Of a stretch of DNA of 64,000 bases, positions 38,701 to 51,041 are shown piece after piece; within the stretch, counting starts at the first letter, position 1; every line of letters begins with the position of its first letter. Source of the DNA: Wuchereria bancrofti (Eukaryota > Nematoda > Chromadorea > Rhabditida > Onchocercidae); contig SSBO01000012.1 in the NCBI GenBank assembly GCA_005281725.1, positions 1,718,194-1,782,193 of the forward strand, written 5' to 3'. The position numbers and the translations under genes were made by a program. The notes beneath the pieces were generated by a model, which saw only the letters and a list, made by a program, of their open reading frames with translations, did not search any database and was not told the origin of the DNA.

Positions 38701-41700
38701 AAGGGCGCACTTGTCACCCCTATCAATGGTCATACTTTCTTGAAACCAACAACAAATTTGACATCACCGTCCAAGAAATCAACTGGTTGTCATCCACCAC
38801 GACGAGATCGTTCTCTAGTACGAACACTGTTACGAAGGCATGCGGAACGACAAACTCCGCTCGTCTTCGGGACAGATCTTGTTGAATATTTACAGAAAAC
38901 CGGTGAAGATGGTTAGTTTTCAATTTTTAGATTTTTCATGCAATCTATCTGAGCTCTGCAGATGGATGCACTATAGCACGTACAAATTGAATAATTTGCT
39001 AATTTATATGAGTTAATTAATTATTAGATCTTATTTTTATAGTGCCATTAATATTGAAGAAATGTGTAGAAGTGATCGAAATGCATGGTATTGTTACTGG
39101 CGTTTATCGCCAATGTGGTATACAGTCAAATATACAAAAACTTAGGTTTCATTTTTCATATTTCAATGTTTATATTTCTAATTCATTCATAAATTTTCTG
39201 ATTTCAATCCATCTACTATTCACTTCTTTTTTTTTTTTTCGCCTTTTCTCATTTTTCAAATTTAACAAAGATAGCATTTAATGCTTTTGATTTAAATTCA
39301 TTTCAAACTAAAACTCCAATTTGATCGAATATGCTATGATTTCAGGAATGACTTCGATTCAGGACATTTACCAGATTTGCGGGATGAAGCAATCTTAAAG
39401 GATATTCATTCAGTTTCATCACTTTTAAAGCAATACTTTCGTCAGCTACCCAATCCGTTATTCACATTCGAACTTTATCCGGAATTTATAGTAAGTTAAC
39501 ATTGATAGAATTAAAAGCAATGCTTACAGTGAGATTTTTTTTTTTTTTTTTTCATAATCAACTTACATAATTGAATTTTAAAGAAATCTATGAAACTTTT
39601 TTAACTTTATGCATATTTATTTGTTGTAAGTTATGAGAATTCATGGAATGTTAATTCAAATCATTTAATAGATTTTTCTAACAGTTAACGAAAATTCATA
39701 TCTGCGAATTCAGAAAGGTTAGTTTTAATAGAAACTATTCATTAAATTTTAACTAATATCAGTGTGATATCATAGGGTGCATATGAAACAACTGATGATG
39801 AACAAGCTAATCGATTTAAAGATGTCATTGGAAGGCTACCACGTGAACATTACAGGTAAACATCATTTAATTAAGTGATCAAGAAATAATCCCTCATTTT
39901 TACGTAGTGAAAGTTTTAAGACATATAACATGAATGGTATCTTAGCAGGAAGATACGTACGTAATATTAATTTCATTAGTTATATCAAGAAAAAAAAAAA
40001 GGAAATAAAACATTTATATCAAATGCTTTTTGATAATAATTTCATTGCTCATTTCAAAACTAATCAATTTAATTGTAAATTAGTATTATTTTAATATTAT
40101 TTAAGGTTAATATTACTATTTTTTTTTAATTAATATACGTTTAATTTTTTNTCTTAGCAGGAAGATACGTACGTAATATTAATTTCATTAGGTTACAATT
40201 ATATCAAGAAAAAAAAAAGGAAATAAAACATTTATATCAAATGCTTTTTGATAATAATTTCATTGCTCATTTCAAAACTAATCAATTTAATTGTAAATTA
40301 GTATTATTTTAATATTATTTAAGGTTAATATTACTATTTTTTTTTAATTAATATACGTTTAATTTTTTTTTCAGAATTAATAAATTTATTCACGAATTTG
40401 TGACACTTTTTTTCAAATTTTAAAAATTTTATTTCATTCAACAAATGATTTTCCATTCATTATTTTCTTAATTATAGGACAGCAAAATATTTAATTCGTC
40501 ATCTGACTAAATTATGCCAATGTACGCATCTGACAGATATGAACTCGAAAAATCTTGCAATTGTTTGGGCTCCAAATTTGTTCAGGTTTTTTTAGTTTAC
40601 TTGTAGTTTTTTTGTTTTTCACTTCTCACTTTTTTTTTGTTTTTTCATTTATGTAGGCATCTAAATTAAATTATTTTAAAAATTTTCGTTTTTTTCTTTC
40701 TTTTTTTTTCTAAATAAACATTTCAGATGTCCACCGTGTGTTGACGACAATTTTGGTGGCAGTGATTCATCACTTTTGCAGGGTCTGAATGCGCAAACGG
40801 GTCTTTGTAATTATATACTTGCCCATGCAGTTTACCTATTCTCACTTGAAAATGATTCCCTTTCACTTCCAGAAAGTTTGTTTCTTTAATATACAAATAT
40901 TACTTGTAATAATTACTTTTTTATTTTTCTATAAATTATTTCAGCAGATTATTAATAGTAATATCAAAATAGCTTGTTTAGCAAAAATAATAAATGAATG
41001 TTAGACAAATTTTTTGAAGAAAAAAAAAACAATTATAATTTTTAATATTTCGTTCAAACATATATATACATATATGAAACATCTAACTTGTTACATTAAA
41101 TTTCAATTATTATTTACACAAATTTTAAAGCAGTTACTTTTTTAGGTTCTAATTCTTATATGAAATAATTAATTAAAATTAATGAAATTTTTGTTTGATT
41201 TTTAGATGCGATAAGTAGATCATCAGTATCATCATGTAGCGGTGGTACCCTATCACCAGATTTGGATCGTCGTCGTTTTATTGATGTTAATGGTGGACCA
41301 GCGACATTGCCAACATTTCATACCATTATTGAAAAACCACGACACAGGTTGGTGGAATGCTGCTATCATGCAAGAATAGCAAGAATAGAACGGATACATG
41401 TTACTTAACACTAAGTTAGTCTAAGATTAAACATTCAAATTTGATTTGATATTGATTTGAAATTATGAAACTTTTAACTGAAAGTTGTTTAAAATATGAA
41501 GAAAAAGTAATGTCAAAAATGACAATTAATATTTAATATAATTTTTATGTTTGCTAAATCAAAATTTGAGAATGAAATTATAAATTAATATGAAATGCAG
41601 AGAAACAAGTACACATCCTGGTAGCAAATGGCGACGTATGTTACGTGGTCCATCAATGGATAATGCATTTGCTAGCTTACGTACACGATGGAAAAAACAT

Positions 41701-43484
41701 GGTGAAGCATATTTAGACAATGATAATTCTACTAATAGTGTAAAATGGCGAAGGTAACATATATTTTACTCCAATTTTTGTATCTATCAAAATTAGATTA
41801 TTATTGTTTTTTAAATTAATTATTTATTATGCTTTCTATATGCATTTTTTTTTTTTTCATTTTCGTTTTTTAGAAGTCCATCAGATACGCGAGCATCATT
41901 ACGTGCTGCACGTAGCGCATCGTTAATTTCATTCGTTACAAAAAGTGTTGAAGAATTTCGTAATGGTGTTTTACGAAGTTGGCGACATTGTGCACCAACA
42001 TTACGTGATGATTCGATAACAAATGGTACAAGTGAAGAACAACATTCGACAGCAACAGCAGTTGCAACAGAACTTGTAAGGCGTCGAGGCTTAACAAGTT
42101 TTTTAGCTAATGATCAACAACCATCAACAGTAAGCAATAACTATCTATCACATTATTACAATCAATCTTAATTTAAAAAAAAAAAAACTACTGAAAATTT
42201 ATATTATATAATCATGTTTTTTTGTAAAGGCCAAAAAAAACATTTTATATTTTTTAGGAAGTTTTTTTCTTTTTTTTTTTTCTAATTTGAAATTATTTGC
42301 AAATCTTAACCACTAAAATATCACTATTTAATGTTAGAGAATGTCGAATTACATCATTATGTTGGAATTTTAATCAGTTTAGTTTTCAAAAAAAAAAATT
42401 TTTTTTTTTTCGATTTTTAAATATTTGTGCAATATCTGAAACATTATCAATAATATTTATCATATATTTTTAGTCAACAGATACTAAATTAGCATCAAGT
42501 ATAAGGGGTAGTATACCGGAAGCATTTTCATTGGATACCAGTGATTCCGGTAATAGCCGACCACCTTCAATTACTCAGTGCGTTGTTGTTGTTGTTGTTT
42601 TCCTTTTTTTTGTTTTTAACTTTATTTTTTAAGTAAAAATTTTCCAATTTTTATATGAGAAAAGAAAAAAGAAGAAATATATTATTATTATTATTATTGT
42701 AAGTTTGATTCTATGATATATTTTAGAAATGACTGTATCGATGATGGTGTAAGTTTGTCATCTGATAGTTATCGCTTTTTTGGATTTTACGAAGATGAAC
42801 AGCAATCAGAGGAAGGAGTAAATTTACGAGATATTAAAGAAATATGGACAAAAGATAGTGCTGAATCTGAACATAACTCACATGTAGCATTTAATATGAA
42901 AACAACAAGCAGCAAGAAAAATTTGTCAAGAAATGAAACGGAAGATAATTTGCGATCATCTTCAACAGACGAATGGTCTGATGTGGTCAAAAGTAATTGT
43001 AGTAGTAATACTAGTAGTAGCACTGGCTCATTACATAATGATTGTAGTCGATATGATAATGTTCCAATAGGTTTGTTTTATATTAACTTTTTTTTTTTTT
43101 TCAGTTTAATTTTTATAGAAAATGATCAATTAGTAATATAATATAAACAAAATATATAATGTTACTATAAGAAAAAAAAAGAATGAATCAATAAAATTAT
43201 AATTGAATAATTTAACAATTCGATTGTAAAATTATTTTTTATTAAATAATAGATTATAATTATTACAATTTTATGAAATTCAAAAATCCTCTAAATTTTT
43301 AAATTAATTTGTAATAATGCAAAATTTATTAAGAATTATTATTTTTACATTTCTTAAATTAATATTTGTTATAGGTGAAAATGCTGGTGAAGGACGTTAT
43401 GTTGAAACACCATTATCATTTTATGATTTACCACAAAATAGTGTCAAACCTGTTCGATCAAATGTTCAGCTATACTTTTTTTAA
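31749..43484 (+). CDS. PX-SH3-RhoGAP GTPase-activating protein (ARHGAP32/33 type)
   Basis: Seventeen exons join in phase: 31743-31915 (first in-frame ATG 31749), 32406-32552, 33014-33230, 33604-33726, 38021-38149, 38617-38911, 39043-39145, 39346-39490, 39776-39855, 40478-40585, 40727-40875, 41206-41347, 41601-41753, 41874-42129, 42474-42577, 42727-43070, 43375-43484 (TAA). The product is about 923 aa. Residues about 65-178 are PX-like (HLHR-type QLHRCVFDR, then HITGNLM). An SH3 domain covers about 200-273 (VGDIVSI, SWWKAKL, VGLFPSECV). The RhoGAP domain, about 336-545, has GVYRQCGIQSNIQKL with the catalytic Arg finger near 382, LPNPLF, and NLAIVWAPNLFR. The Ser-rich C-terminal half has a conserved-looking VEEFRNGVLRSWR. 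Such proteins switch off Rho/Cdc42-family GTPases in actin and neurite control. The N-terminus may be longer, with exons in the gap at 29939-30869. Confidence 0.9.
32761..32850. repeat. T-run and (TC)n in RhoGAP intron 2
   Basis: A poly-T stretch of about 31 bases is followed, after a short AT spacer, by a (TC)n run near 32825-32848. Confidence 0.85.
34594..34652. repeat. (CATTT/CATTCATTT)n microsatellite in RhoGAP intron 4
   Basis: TTCATTTCATTTCATT-type units with interspersed CATT. Confidence 0.85.
37055..37465. mobile_element. MITE-like or foldback inverted-repeat element in RhoGAP intron 4
   Basis: The left arm (37055-37120) and right arm (37406-37465) are reverse complements over about 60 bases, with only small indels. 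Exact blocks include ACAGAAAAGTTATTTATA (18 bases) and TCAATTTATACTTTT on the opposite arm. The interior of about 285 bp is AT-rich and non-coding. Outer A- and T-runs extend the symmetry and hide any target-site duplication. Long terminal inverted repeats around a short non-coding core are typical of MITEs. Confidence 0.7.
39940..40370. repeat. About 210-bp direct duplication around a single N in RhoGAP intron 9
   Basis: Bases 39940-40150 and 40152-40370 are nearly identical and flank an N at 40151. They differ by a short GTTACAA-type indel and by homopolymer length. Assembly overlap or two haplotypes joined head to tail is the likely cause. No exon is affected. Confidence 0.85.
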
Positions 43485-43527
43485 ATGCAAATATGTTATT
43501 TGAAATCGACCTTTATTGTTTTGTTTC

Positions 43528-43540
43528 CAAAAATAAATTG
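43528..43540 (+). terminator. AATAAA polyadenylation signal of the RhoGAP gene
   Basis: An AATAAA within CAAAAATAAATTG lies about 50 bases after the TAA stop, followed by T-rich sequence. Confidence 0.5.
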
Positions 43541-44609
43541 CTTTATTCAATTTCTCTTTTCTTTTTTTTTGCTACATTACACTTTCAAATTAGTCGAATG
43601 CATGAAATGTAAATCATTTTTGATTAGTTTAAAAAGAAAAGAAAAAACGATAATGAAATGAATCACACATTAAATTGATTGCTTTGAAACATTCACTAAA
43701 TGAATTAATTCATTTCTCATTTAAATCAACATTTCTCTTTATCATTGGAAAGCGAAAGAATTTCTTGACAGAAAACTAAATTACTTTTTTATTTCAATTA
43801 AAAACATCAATTAATTAATTGCCTTCTTTTCAATAGGCAATCAATTCTCATCGAATAAACACTTATTCGATGGAATTGATTTTAAATACACTGTAAGTAT
43901 CAGATGATTTGAAAAAGAATAGCAATACAATTAGAATGAGACAAAGTTAGGAATTAAAAAAAAAATCAAATTTGATGAAAAATTTTTTCGAAATTTTTGA
44001 AAAAAATATAATAGATTAAATTTATGCTAGTGTTGATATGGGAAAAAAAAATGTTTATTCAATTTAAATCTGCAATATTTGCGTCGGAAATAATTTTTCC
44101 TTTTTTTTTCTCTTTGTTTGTTGTCCAATTCGTAACAATTACTTTTTATTTCAAATGATTGAAGGGAAATTTCAATTTTAGTTTTTTCTTTTTCCCTTAG
44201 TTATGTCTAATCTTTGTAAATTTTCGATGACTAATTACGATAAACTTTCTTTGATATTTTTTATGTTACACACAAGTTTGGTGAATAAAGGATAATTATG
44301 CCTAATGTAAAATCTGAAAGAAAGAAAAGAAAAACATATAAGTAATTATGAAATCATTAAATTATTTCTTTTTATTATTCTTACCAATTTTCAATTCCAT
44401 TTTCCCTCTGTCATTTTGTTTTTTTTTTTTTTTTTTTTGATTGCTTAAGATAACAAATCTAAAATATTTAAATTAACTGTTAATTATGGTGAAATTTCAT
44501 TCAATTCAAATTTACTAGCATTTAATATTTCGCGAAAAATTGACCTTTGACAGATGAATATGATTAGATGAACGAAGGAAGTCATTGAATAGTTTGAAAA
44601 GATTAAAGA

Positions 44610-44706
44610 AGAAAATATGTATGTGTGTGTATGTGCGCGTATGTGTGTGCATCAGTGTGGATGTATGGGTGTGTACGTGCGCACGTATGCGTGCATGCAT
44701 GCATGC
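44610..44706. repeat. GT-rich imperfect microsatellite
   Basis: GTATGTGTGTGTATGTGCGCG-type repeats, ending in (GCAT)n at 44690-44706. Confidence 0.85.
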
Positions 44707-44762
44707 TAGCTTGCTAATTCTACGATACTTTTAATCATTTCGTTCAATGAATTAAACTGATT

Positions 44763-44787
44763 ATTCTTATCATAATATGATAAGAAT
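44763..44787. repeat. Perfect 11-bp inverted repeat (hairpin)
   Basis: ATTCTTATCAT and ATGATAAGAAT are exact reverse complements with a 3-base loop. Confidence 0.6.
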
Positions 44788-45041
44788 CTATTCATGTATA
44801 TTATAAAAGTTATAATGTTTTATTCTATGAATGAACATTGTATCAGTAATTGTGAATTCGAGGATTACTACTGATTCAATCATTTGAACATAATTCATGA
44901 ATTCAAATTGTTCATTTGATTACATCCGGTGAAATTATCCGGAAATATGAATCCTTCTCTTCCTTCAAGAAATTAAGATATCAAAACTGCTGGAATTGCA
45001 CCGGATCAGATGTTCATAGCCTTTGAGTGATAATCGGGAAA

Positions 45042-45235
45042 AATGCACACAGACATAAACATGCACACATAGATACACACATACGCACACGTCCATAACA
45101 CATACACACACTCGCACACACACATGCACATACACAAACACACAGACATGAATAGATATAGACAGACGAGGACAGACAGAGACAGACATGAATAGATATA
45201 GACAGACGAGGACAGACATGAACAGACACAAGAAA
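45042..45235. repeat. CA-rich tract with a 40-bp tandem duplication
   Basis: Imperfect CACACA and CATACA repeats, then a GACA-rich part. Within it a 40-bp unit starting AGACATGAATAGATATAGAC occurs at 45144 and again at 45184. Confidence 0.9.
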
Positions 45236-45393
45236 AGTAAGAGCGGCTGTATAATAGTTGGCTATGGCATTTAGCTTAGCATTAAGTCATTGATTGATAT
45301 CGCGTGCTTTTTTTTTACGTTCATTTTCGTGTAATGATAACGGAGGGAAACGGATAAAGCAAATCCGTATTACTGAACGGATTTATCTGGGAG

Positions 45394-45466
45394 GAAGAGA
45401 GGGACAGAGAGAGAGAGGAAGGAAAGGGAGAGAGAGAGAGAGAGGTAGAAAGAAGGGAAAGAGAAT
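45394..45466. repeat. Purine-rich (GA)n tract
   Basis: Nearly pure A/G sequence with GAGAGAGAG cores. Confidence 0.9.
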
Positions 45467-46242
45467 AGAAATTGATCTGAAATATTTTTGTTAACCTTAT
45501 CATTTCCTTTCTTTTCTTCTTTTCAACCTGTTTACTATATTTGTATAATTATTAGTATAATAGATTATTTTTTTTCCTTTCATTCTTTTAATAAAAAGAA
45601 AGAATTGATTGTATCATTAGGAAATTCATTTCATTTTATTTTTAATTTGAAATAAGCAAGTTGAAGTAACAACATTCAGCTCAGTCGTTAATTTGGATTA
45701 GTTTCATTTTTATGCAGGAAATTTTATTTTTTTGGATTTTACCAATATTTGTTTTCTGGCAAGAACAAATAATGTATTTTTTGTTATCCATTTTTTTTTT
45801 TTTTTTTTTCCCATAATGAAAAATACTATTGAAGTAATTTATTTGAAGTTTTTGTAGGAAATTTCGAACAAATTTTATTTAATCGACTTATTAGCACAAT
45901 TGTCACATCGTTCATTACTTGTCGAAATAAGCCATAGAAATTGAAAGAATAACTAATTTAAAGCAATATTTCAGTCATTTTTTCTTCTTTTCTTCAAACT
46001 ATTCCATTCTATTCTATTCATATTTTTGTGAAAGAGCGATTTAGGAGTTGTAAATTCTCAAAAAAAAAAAAAGGAAAATTCTTTGTTTATCATATGATAT
46101 GATCATTTGTCCAGTTTGTACTACACATCTAAAATTCTCATCTAAATTATGCTTGCTAAATTTTATTTCAGTCCACTTTAATATGAGTTAGTCCTGTATT
46201 TTGCGTACATAAAAAATATGTAAAAATTTTATTTTATTCATG

Positions 46243-46612
46243 CGAACGTTTATCTTTTTTTTTACACGAGCATATCTTAAACAAAACTGACGTACGTTAT
46301 CTTAACAATTGCTAGATGATACAATGTTATGATAAAATTACGTACGTAGAAAAATTATGTGTAAAAGGAACGAAATGTTGCCATTTTCATATCAAAGTTA
46401 AAGTAGGAAACATTTCGTATCCCGTATTATATATAATCTGTCATTTTGCATTTTTTTTTTGGTTAATTTGTAATCACTTTTTTTTTTTCTTTTTTTGTCA
46501 ATACAATAATCATTTAATACGAACGTTTATCTTTTCTTTACACAACTATGTCTTAAACAAAACTGATGTACGTCATTTTGTTAATTGCTAGATGATACAA
46601 TGTCATCATAAA
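46243..46612. repeat. Diverged direct repeat pair of about 95 bp
   Basis: About 46243-46338 and 46518-46612 share GCGAACGTTTATCTTTT / ACGAACGTTTATCTTTT, CTTAAACAAAACTGA, GTACGT and TTGCTAGATGATACAATG, in the same order. They are separated by about 180 bases. Confidence 0.8.
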
Positions 46613-46837
46613 AATTACTGAATAACATAATTTCACCACTAAAATTGGATATTTTTATTTTTCATCTTTTCATAGTACGGTTTATTTTATATGCTAATTA
46701 TAAATATTATATATAAATAACTCGAGATGCGTCCATATGGGCTTATTTACTTGGATGTTTGAGCCAACTCTTCTTGCGTAAGGGTCACGCATGTAGGTAC
46801 GTGGTTATGGTAAAGTAGTTTGGTTTTGGTTTCCTCC

Positions 46838-46838
<1 letters not shown>

Positions 46839-46871
<33 letters not shown>
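46839..46871. repeat. (TA)n microsatellite
   Basis: About fifteen TA units. Confidence 0.95.
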
Positions 46872-46873
<2 letters not shown>

Positions 46874-49800
46874 GAGATAATTGAAAACGAAATATGGAAG
46901 ATATTTAGCCATACTATAAACTTTTATTTGTTAAATTATGATATTAAATTTTTTTTTTTCCTTTATCGGTGTTCATTGATAACAAACATGAATGTGAATG
47001 TGCTCTATGATTCTTTAAGTTATTTATAACTTTTTTTATTATCTTTCTTTTTCTTTTATTTCACTTTAGAAAAAATGTTTGGGAATTAAGAAAAAAAAAG
47101 AAACAAAAGGAACATTGAAAAATTAAAAACTTTTTGTTTCTTTCAGTTCGTTTTCTTTTTTTTTTTTGCAGTTCTGGATAACACAATTGATATGACTTGT
47201 GAAATTTAAATGAATTCAATGTTTAAATTGTTATTCTTTCCCTCCTTTTTCACTCTACCTTTTTTGATCTTCTTTTAACATTAATTTACAGATATTTTTA
47301 ATGTTTAATTTTATACCAAAAAGAAAAAATTGTTGCTGTTCTGTGAAGCCAAAATTTTATAGTCATTTTTATTTCTGAGTTTTTTCAACATTTAAACGTT
47401 TTCATTTCGAAAATAGTTACAAAGGAGAAAAAAATGTGTCCTTTATTTATTGAATTGATGATAGCGAATGAGGGAGAGAGAGAGAGAGTGAGAGGGAGAG
47501 AGAGAAATAAGCCGTTACTTTGATTAGTTCGTTGAACTTATTTCTTTTGTAAAGCAATGAAATCAAGCAACACTTTCATCTCTAAAAAATCGAAAATGGA
47601 AACTAGACATTATATGATGTTATTTCCGGAATATGCAAAAAGAAATTGAATTTCGCTAATCTCTCTAGGGAATTTTAAAACTTTTGATCATTGGAATCTT
47701 CCACTTCCGGCATAACGTTTGAGTGTTTTCCTTTTATGATTTGAATGAAAATTGAAAGAAAAGGGAATTCAGATTGATGAAGCCAATTTTGTTTATACTT
47801 TCAAAAAATTATTAATAGAACATATGGTTAGTGTTGAATTCATCATGTATATTTTGCATTTTGTATGAAATTAAAGACAGTAAAAAGTACAAATTGCGCT
47901 TATTGATCCAATATATAGTAAGTTCTTTTTTTTTTCTTTTTTCTTTTTTTTTTTGAAGGGGGGTCAAAATGAAGCATGGTTGATTCATTCCTGTTTGTTT
48001 AATTTTTTATAGATGAAGTAAATTGAACACTGGAAAAGAAGGGAGAATTTTTTTTTTTAATTTTTATTATACACAATAAAAGAAATATTCCGCTTTCGTT
48101 TTCTTCTTCATCCGTTGTACCCGACGGAGTTGTCACAAACATTCAGCATTGTTGTCCTCATTCGATTAAAAAGAAAGGAAGAAAAAAAGTTTCGCGAAAT
48201 TTCGCATTGTATTTATTATCCGTTCAGTTGCATTCTTTATTAAGTATATTTTCAGCAATAAATTTTATTGTTAATTTTCATGATTTTGAAAATTTTTTAA
48301 TTAATTTATTCTGCATTTCTTTCTTTCTTTCATCACTTCATCGTATTGTTGAGAGCATAGAAAATAGTGGTAACAGTTTAGTTGTGAAATTTTATGAGTT
48401 TTTAGAATGAAAAATTTGATTAGCTTTTTTTTGTATAGCATTTATTTACATTGTGTTATCATAGTAACTGTCTCTTTGTATTTATGTGTTTTAATTCGTT
48501 ATTCATCGTGATTATGTGATTATTGTAGTTTATAACATTACTTTAGAAACAATGAACACAAACAGTAATACTGATCCAACGCAAATTTAGCATTAAAAGT
48601 AAAAAGAAATTCGAACAAAAAAAAAAAGAAAAAATAGGTAAATTACAAATACAAATAGTATTTAGAAATGTTGGAAAAGATAATGTGGCATTTTAAGAAG
48701 CGAAAATTGAATATCCAAACAAAAAAAAAAAGAAAAAAGAGTGACTACTGTTTGCTTTTATATTATTTACGAATTTTATTTCTGTAAATTTTATATAAAA
48801 ATTTGTGAACCTGTGAATCAAGTGATACTTATAAATCTGTAAATATTTATGAAATTTATGGATTGTTTATGTTTATAGATTATTTTGTAATTATAAATTG
48901 TATGATATTGTTTTCCTTTTTTTCCTAAAAAAAGCCGTTTGATTTTCTTCCAACATACACACCCACTCCAATTTTTATTCTACCAGGAAGTGAAATATGT
49001 TAATTGTTAATTATCGGATGAATTTTATCCATCATTTCATGTTATTGATCATTATCAAATTGGAAATCGATTTGGTATAACCATAGAAAAGCATTGCCTT
49101 TTGTTTGTTTGTTTGTTTGTTTGTTTTATTATATTCAATTGTTTATCATCTATTATTGTAAGCATACTGTTGTTGCTGGTTGCAATATCATTTTATTAGG
49201 TAATGTATAGCTTTATTCTTAATCATAATTTAATCATTTAGTTAGTTTTGATCTTTTTATAACGAATTAATCTGTTCTATCTTTATATCTATAAAAAATT
49301 AAACTATCTATCAATCTGCCAATAAATTTCTCTCATCCTATGTGTATGATGAATTATTCCGTGCAAAGCGGAGGAATTCATTGGTTTTAATTTTTATTGT
49401 GATATGATGTCGTCATCTGATTAAAGCAAGCAACAAAGCTACTTTTTTTTTTTTTATTTCGGTTCCTGCGACAAATTTTGATTAGAACGATCTTGTGGTT
49501 GATTATTATCATACGCTTTTTATGTCTTTGTGTACATAAAAATTTTCCTTGCAAATTTATTCGAGAGTAATTGTGTAGTAGAAATTCTCATTATATTAGG
49601 AATGTTTCTTAATCGTCTGATATCTTATACAAAATTTTACATTAATTTGTATAAATTTAATAATGAGTTATCACTACATATAAATCGTATCACATGAGCA
49701 GTTCAAATTTTCTTTGAGAAAAACTGAAGATTTTCTAAAATTAAATATCATCATAGTGGTATTGAGAATATTTTTGATAAAAAATGATTTTGATATAAAT

Positions 49801-50499
49801 ATAGACGGTAATAACATGATATAATATGATGGAATATTATGATAATATTTTAAAGATATGAGTATTGTTCAGGCTGTCAGATATTTTCTTTTTTTTTTTT
49901 CTTTTATCCTACATCCATTACAATAAATGTAAATAAAGAAAAGAAAATCAAACTTGAACGTTCATATTTGACTGTATGAAGTGATTAAGGTTATCAAATT
50001 TCGATTTGAAAGTTAACGTTAACACTAACATCTAGCTTATATCATTGAACAGTGATGTTTTCTTCATAAGTTAAATCATTATCAAAACCTGAAATTGCAC
50101 ATAGATATATGAGAAATATAAACGAAAAGATGATGATGATGATAGGATACACTGACATCTCATGGAAAATATTCCATTATTTTAGTATTTGTTACTTTTT
50201 CTCTTGTTTTTATTTCTCTCAAAATTATATCGACAGTAATGTAGTTAATTTTTCTGATCAAATATTGATTAGAAATAATTTGAAGTATAACAATTATCCT
50301 TCAAATAAATTCCGATAGAACATTACAGTATCAATTTGCTTAAACATTTATATTCCCAAAAAGAGAAAAAAAATTTTTTCAAAACTTTTTTTTTTCTTTC
50401 TTTACAATATATAATTTATATTGCAGAGATTGGTATATCTGATTAAAATAAACAAAATAACGATTTATCGTTGTCACTTTCTTTTTTATTATTTATCAA

Positions 50500-51020
50500 A
50501 TGATGAACGTATCATTTCTATGCAGTGCTTGTTTCCGAAGTATCCGTGCGAAATTTGCTACATAAAGTTTTCATTATAATTTTTTTTTTTTTTTTTTCAT
50601 TATAATGTTTTTTTAAACATCACTGGTACTATTCATTTGTTGAACATTGTGGAAGTGCTATTTTTTTTCTCTAGATATTACTACAAATGAAATATGTTAT
50701 ATAAAATTATATTTAGATAAAAATAAGTGAATATTTTATTGCTGTAATCTTTTCCGCTTTTATTTTTCCTAACATTAACATTTCAGTCATTTGATTGAAA
50801 TTATTTCATTTCTGTGTTATGTTATTTTNCTAATAGTAATGTTACAATTAAAATTATATTTTATAAAAAATAAATGATAAAATTTGACAGACAAACATGT
50901 TATGTGTTTTTTTTAGCATTATTATTTATCTATCAGTTGATGAACGTATCATTTCTATGCAGTGCTTGTTTCCGAAGTATCCGTGCGAAATTTGTTACAT
51001 CAAATTTTCATTATAATTTG
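50500..51020. repeat. Duplicated segment upstream of the MRP gene, with an N between copies
   Basis: About 50500-50590 and 50936-51020 share a long block starting GATGAACGTATCATTTCTAT and running through ATCCGTGCGAAATTTG. They differ by scattered changes such as GCTACATAAAG versus GTTACATCAAA. The N at 50829 lies between them. The right copy abuts the MRP 5' end. Confidence 0.85.
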
Positions 51021-51041
51021 GAAAATTAGCAAAGTGAAATT

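Larger units (their letters stand above)
43485..51029. other. Long intergenic region with repeats, no gene seen
   Basis: About 7.5 kb between the RhoGAP gene and the MRP gene, both on the + strand. It holds several microsatellites and duplications, listed separately. A short GC-richer patch at about 46725-46835 has no tRNA-like cloverleaf or coding frame that I can recognise. Confidence 0.6.

Noticed and set aside
44965..45231. Cys/Val-rich open frames on the minus strand
   Set aside because: They are translations of the CA microsatellite.
46725..46835. Possible tRNA or structured RNA in a GC-richer patch
   Set aside because: No cloverleaf, anticodon arm or T-loop GTTC could be fitted by eye.
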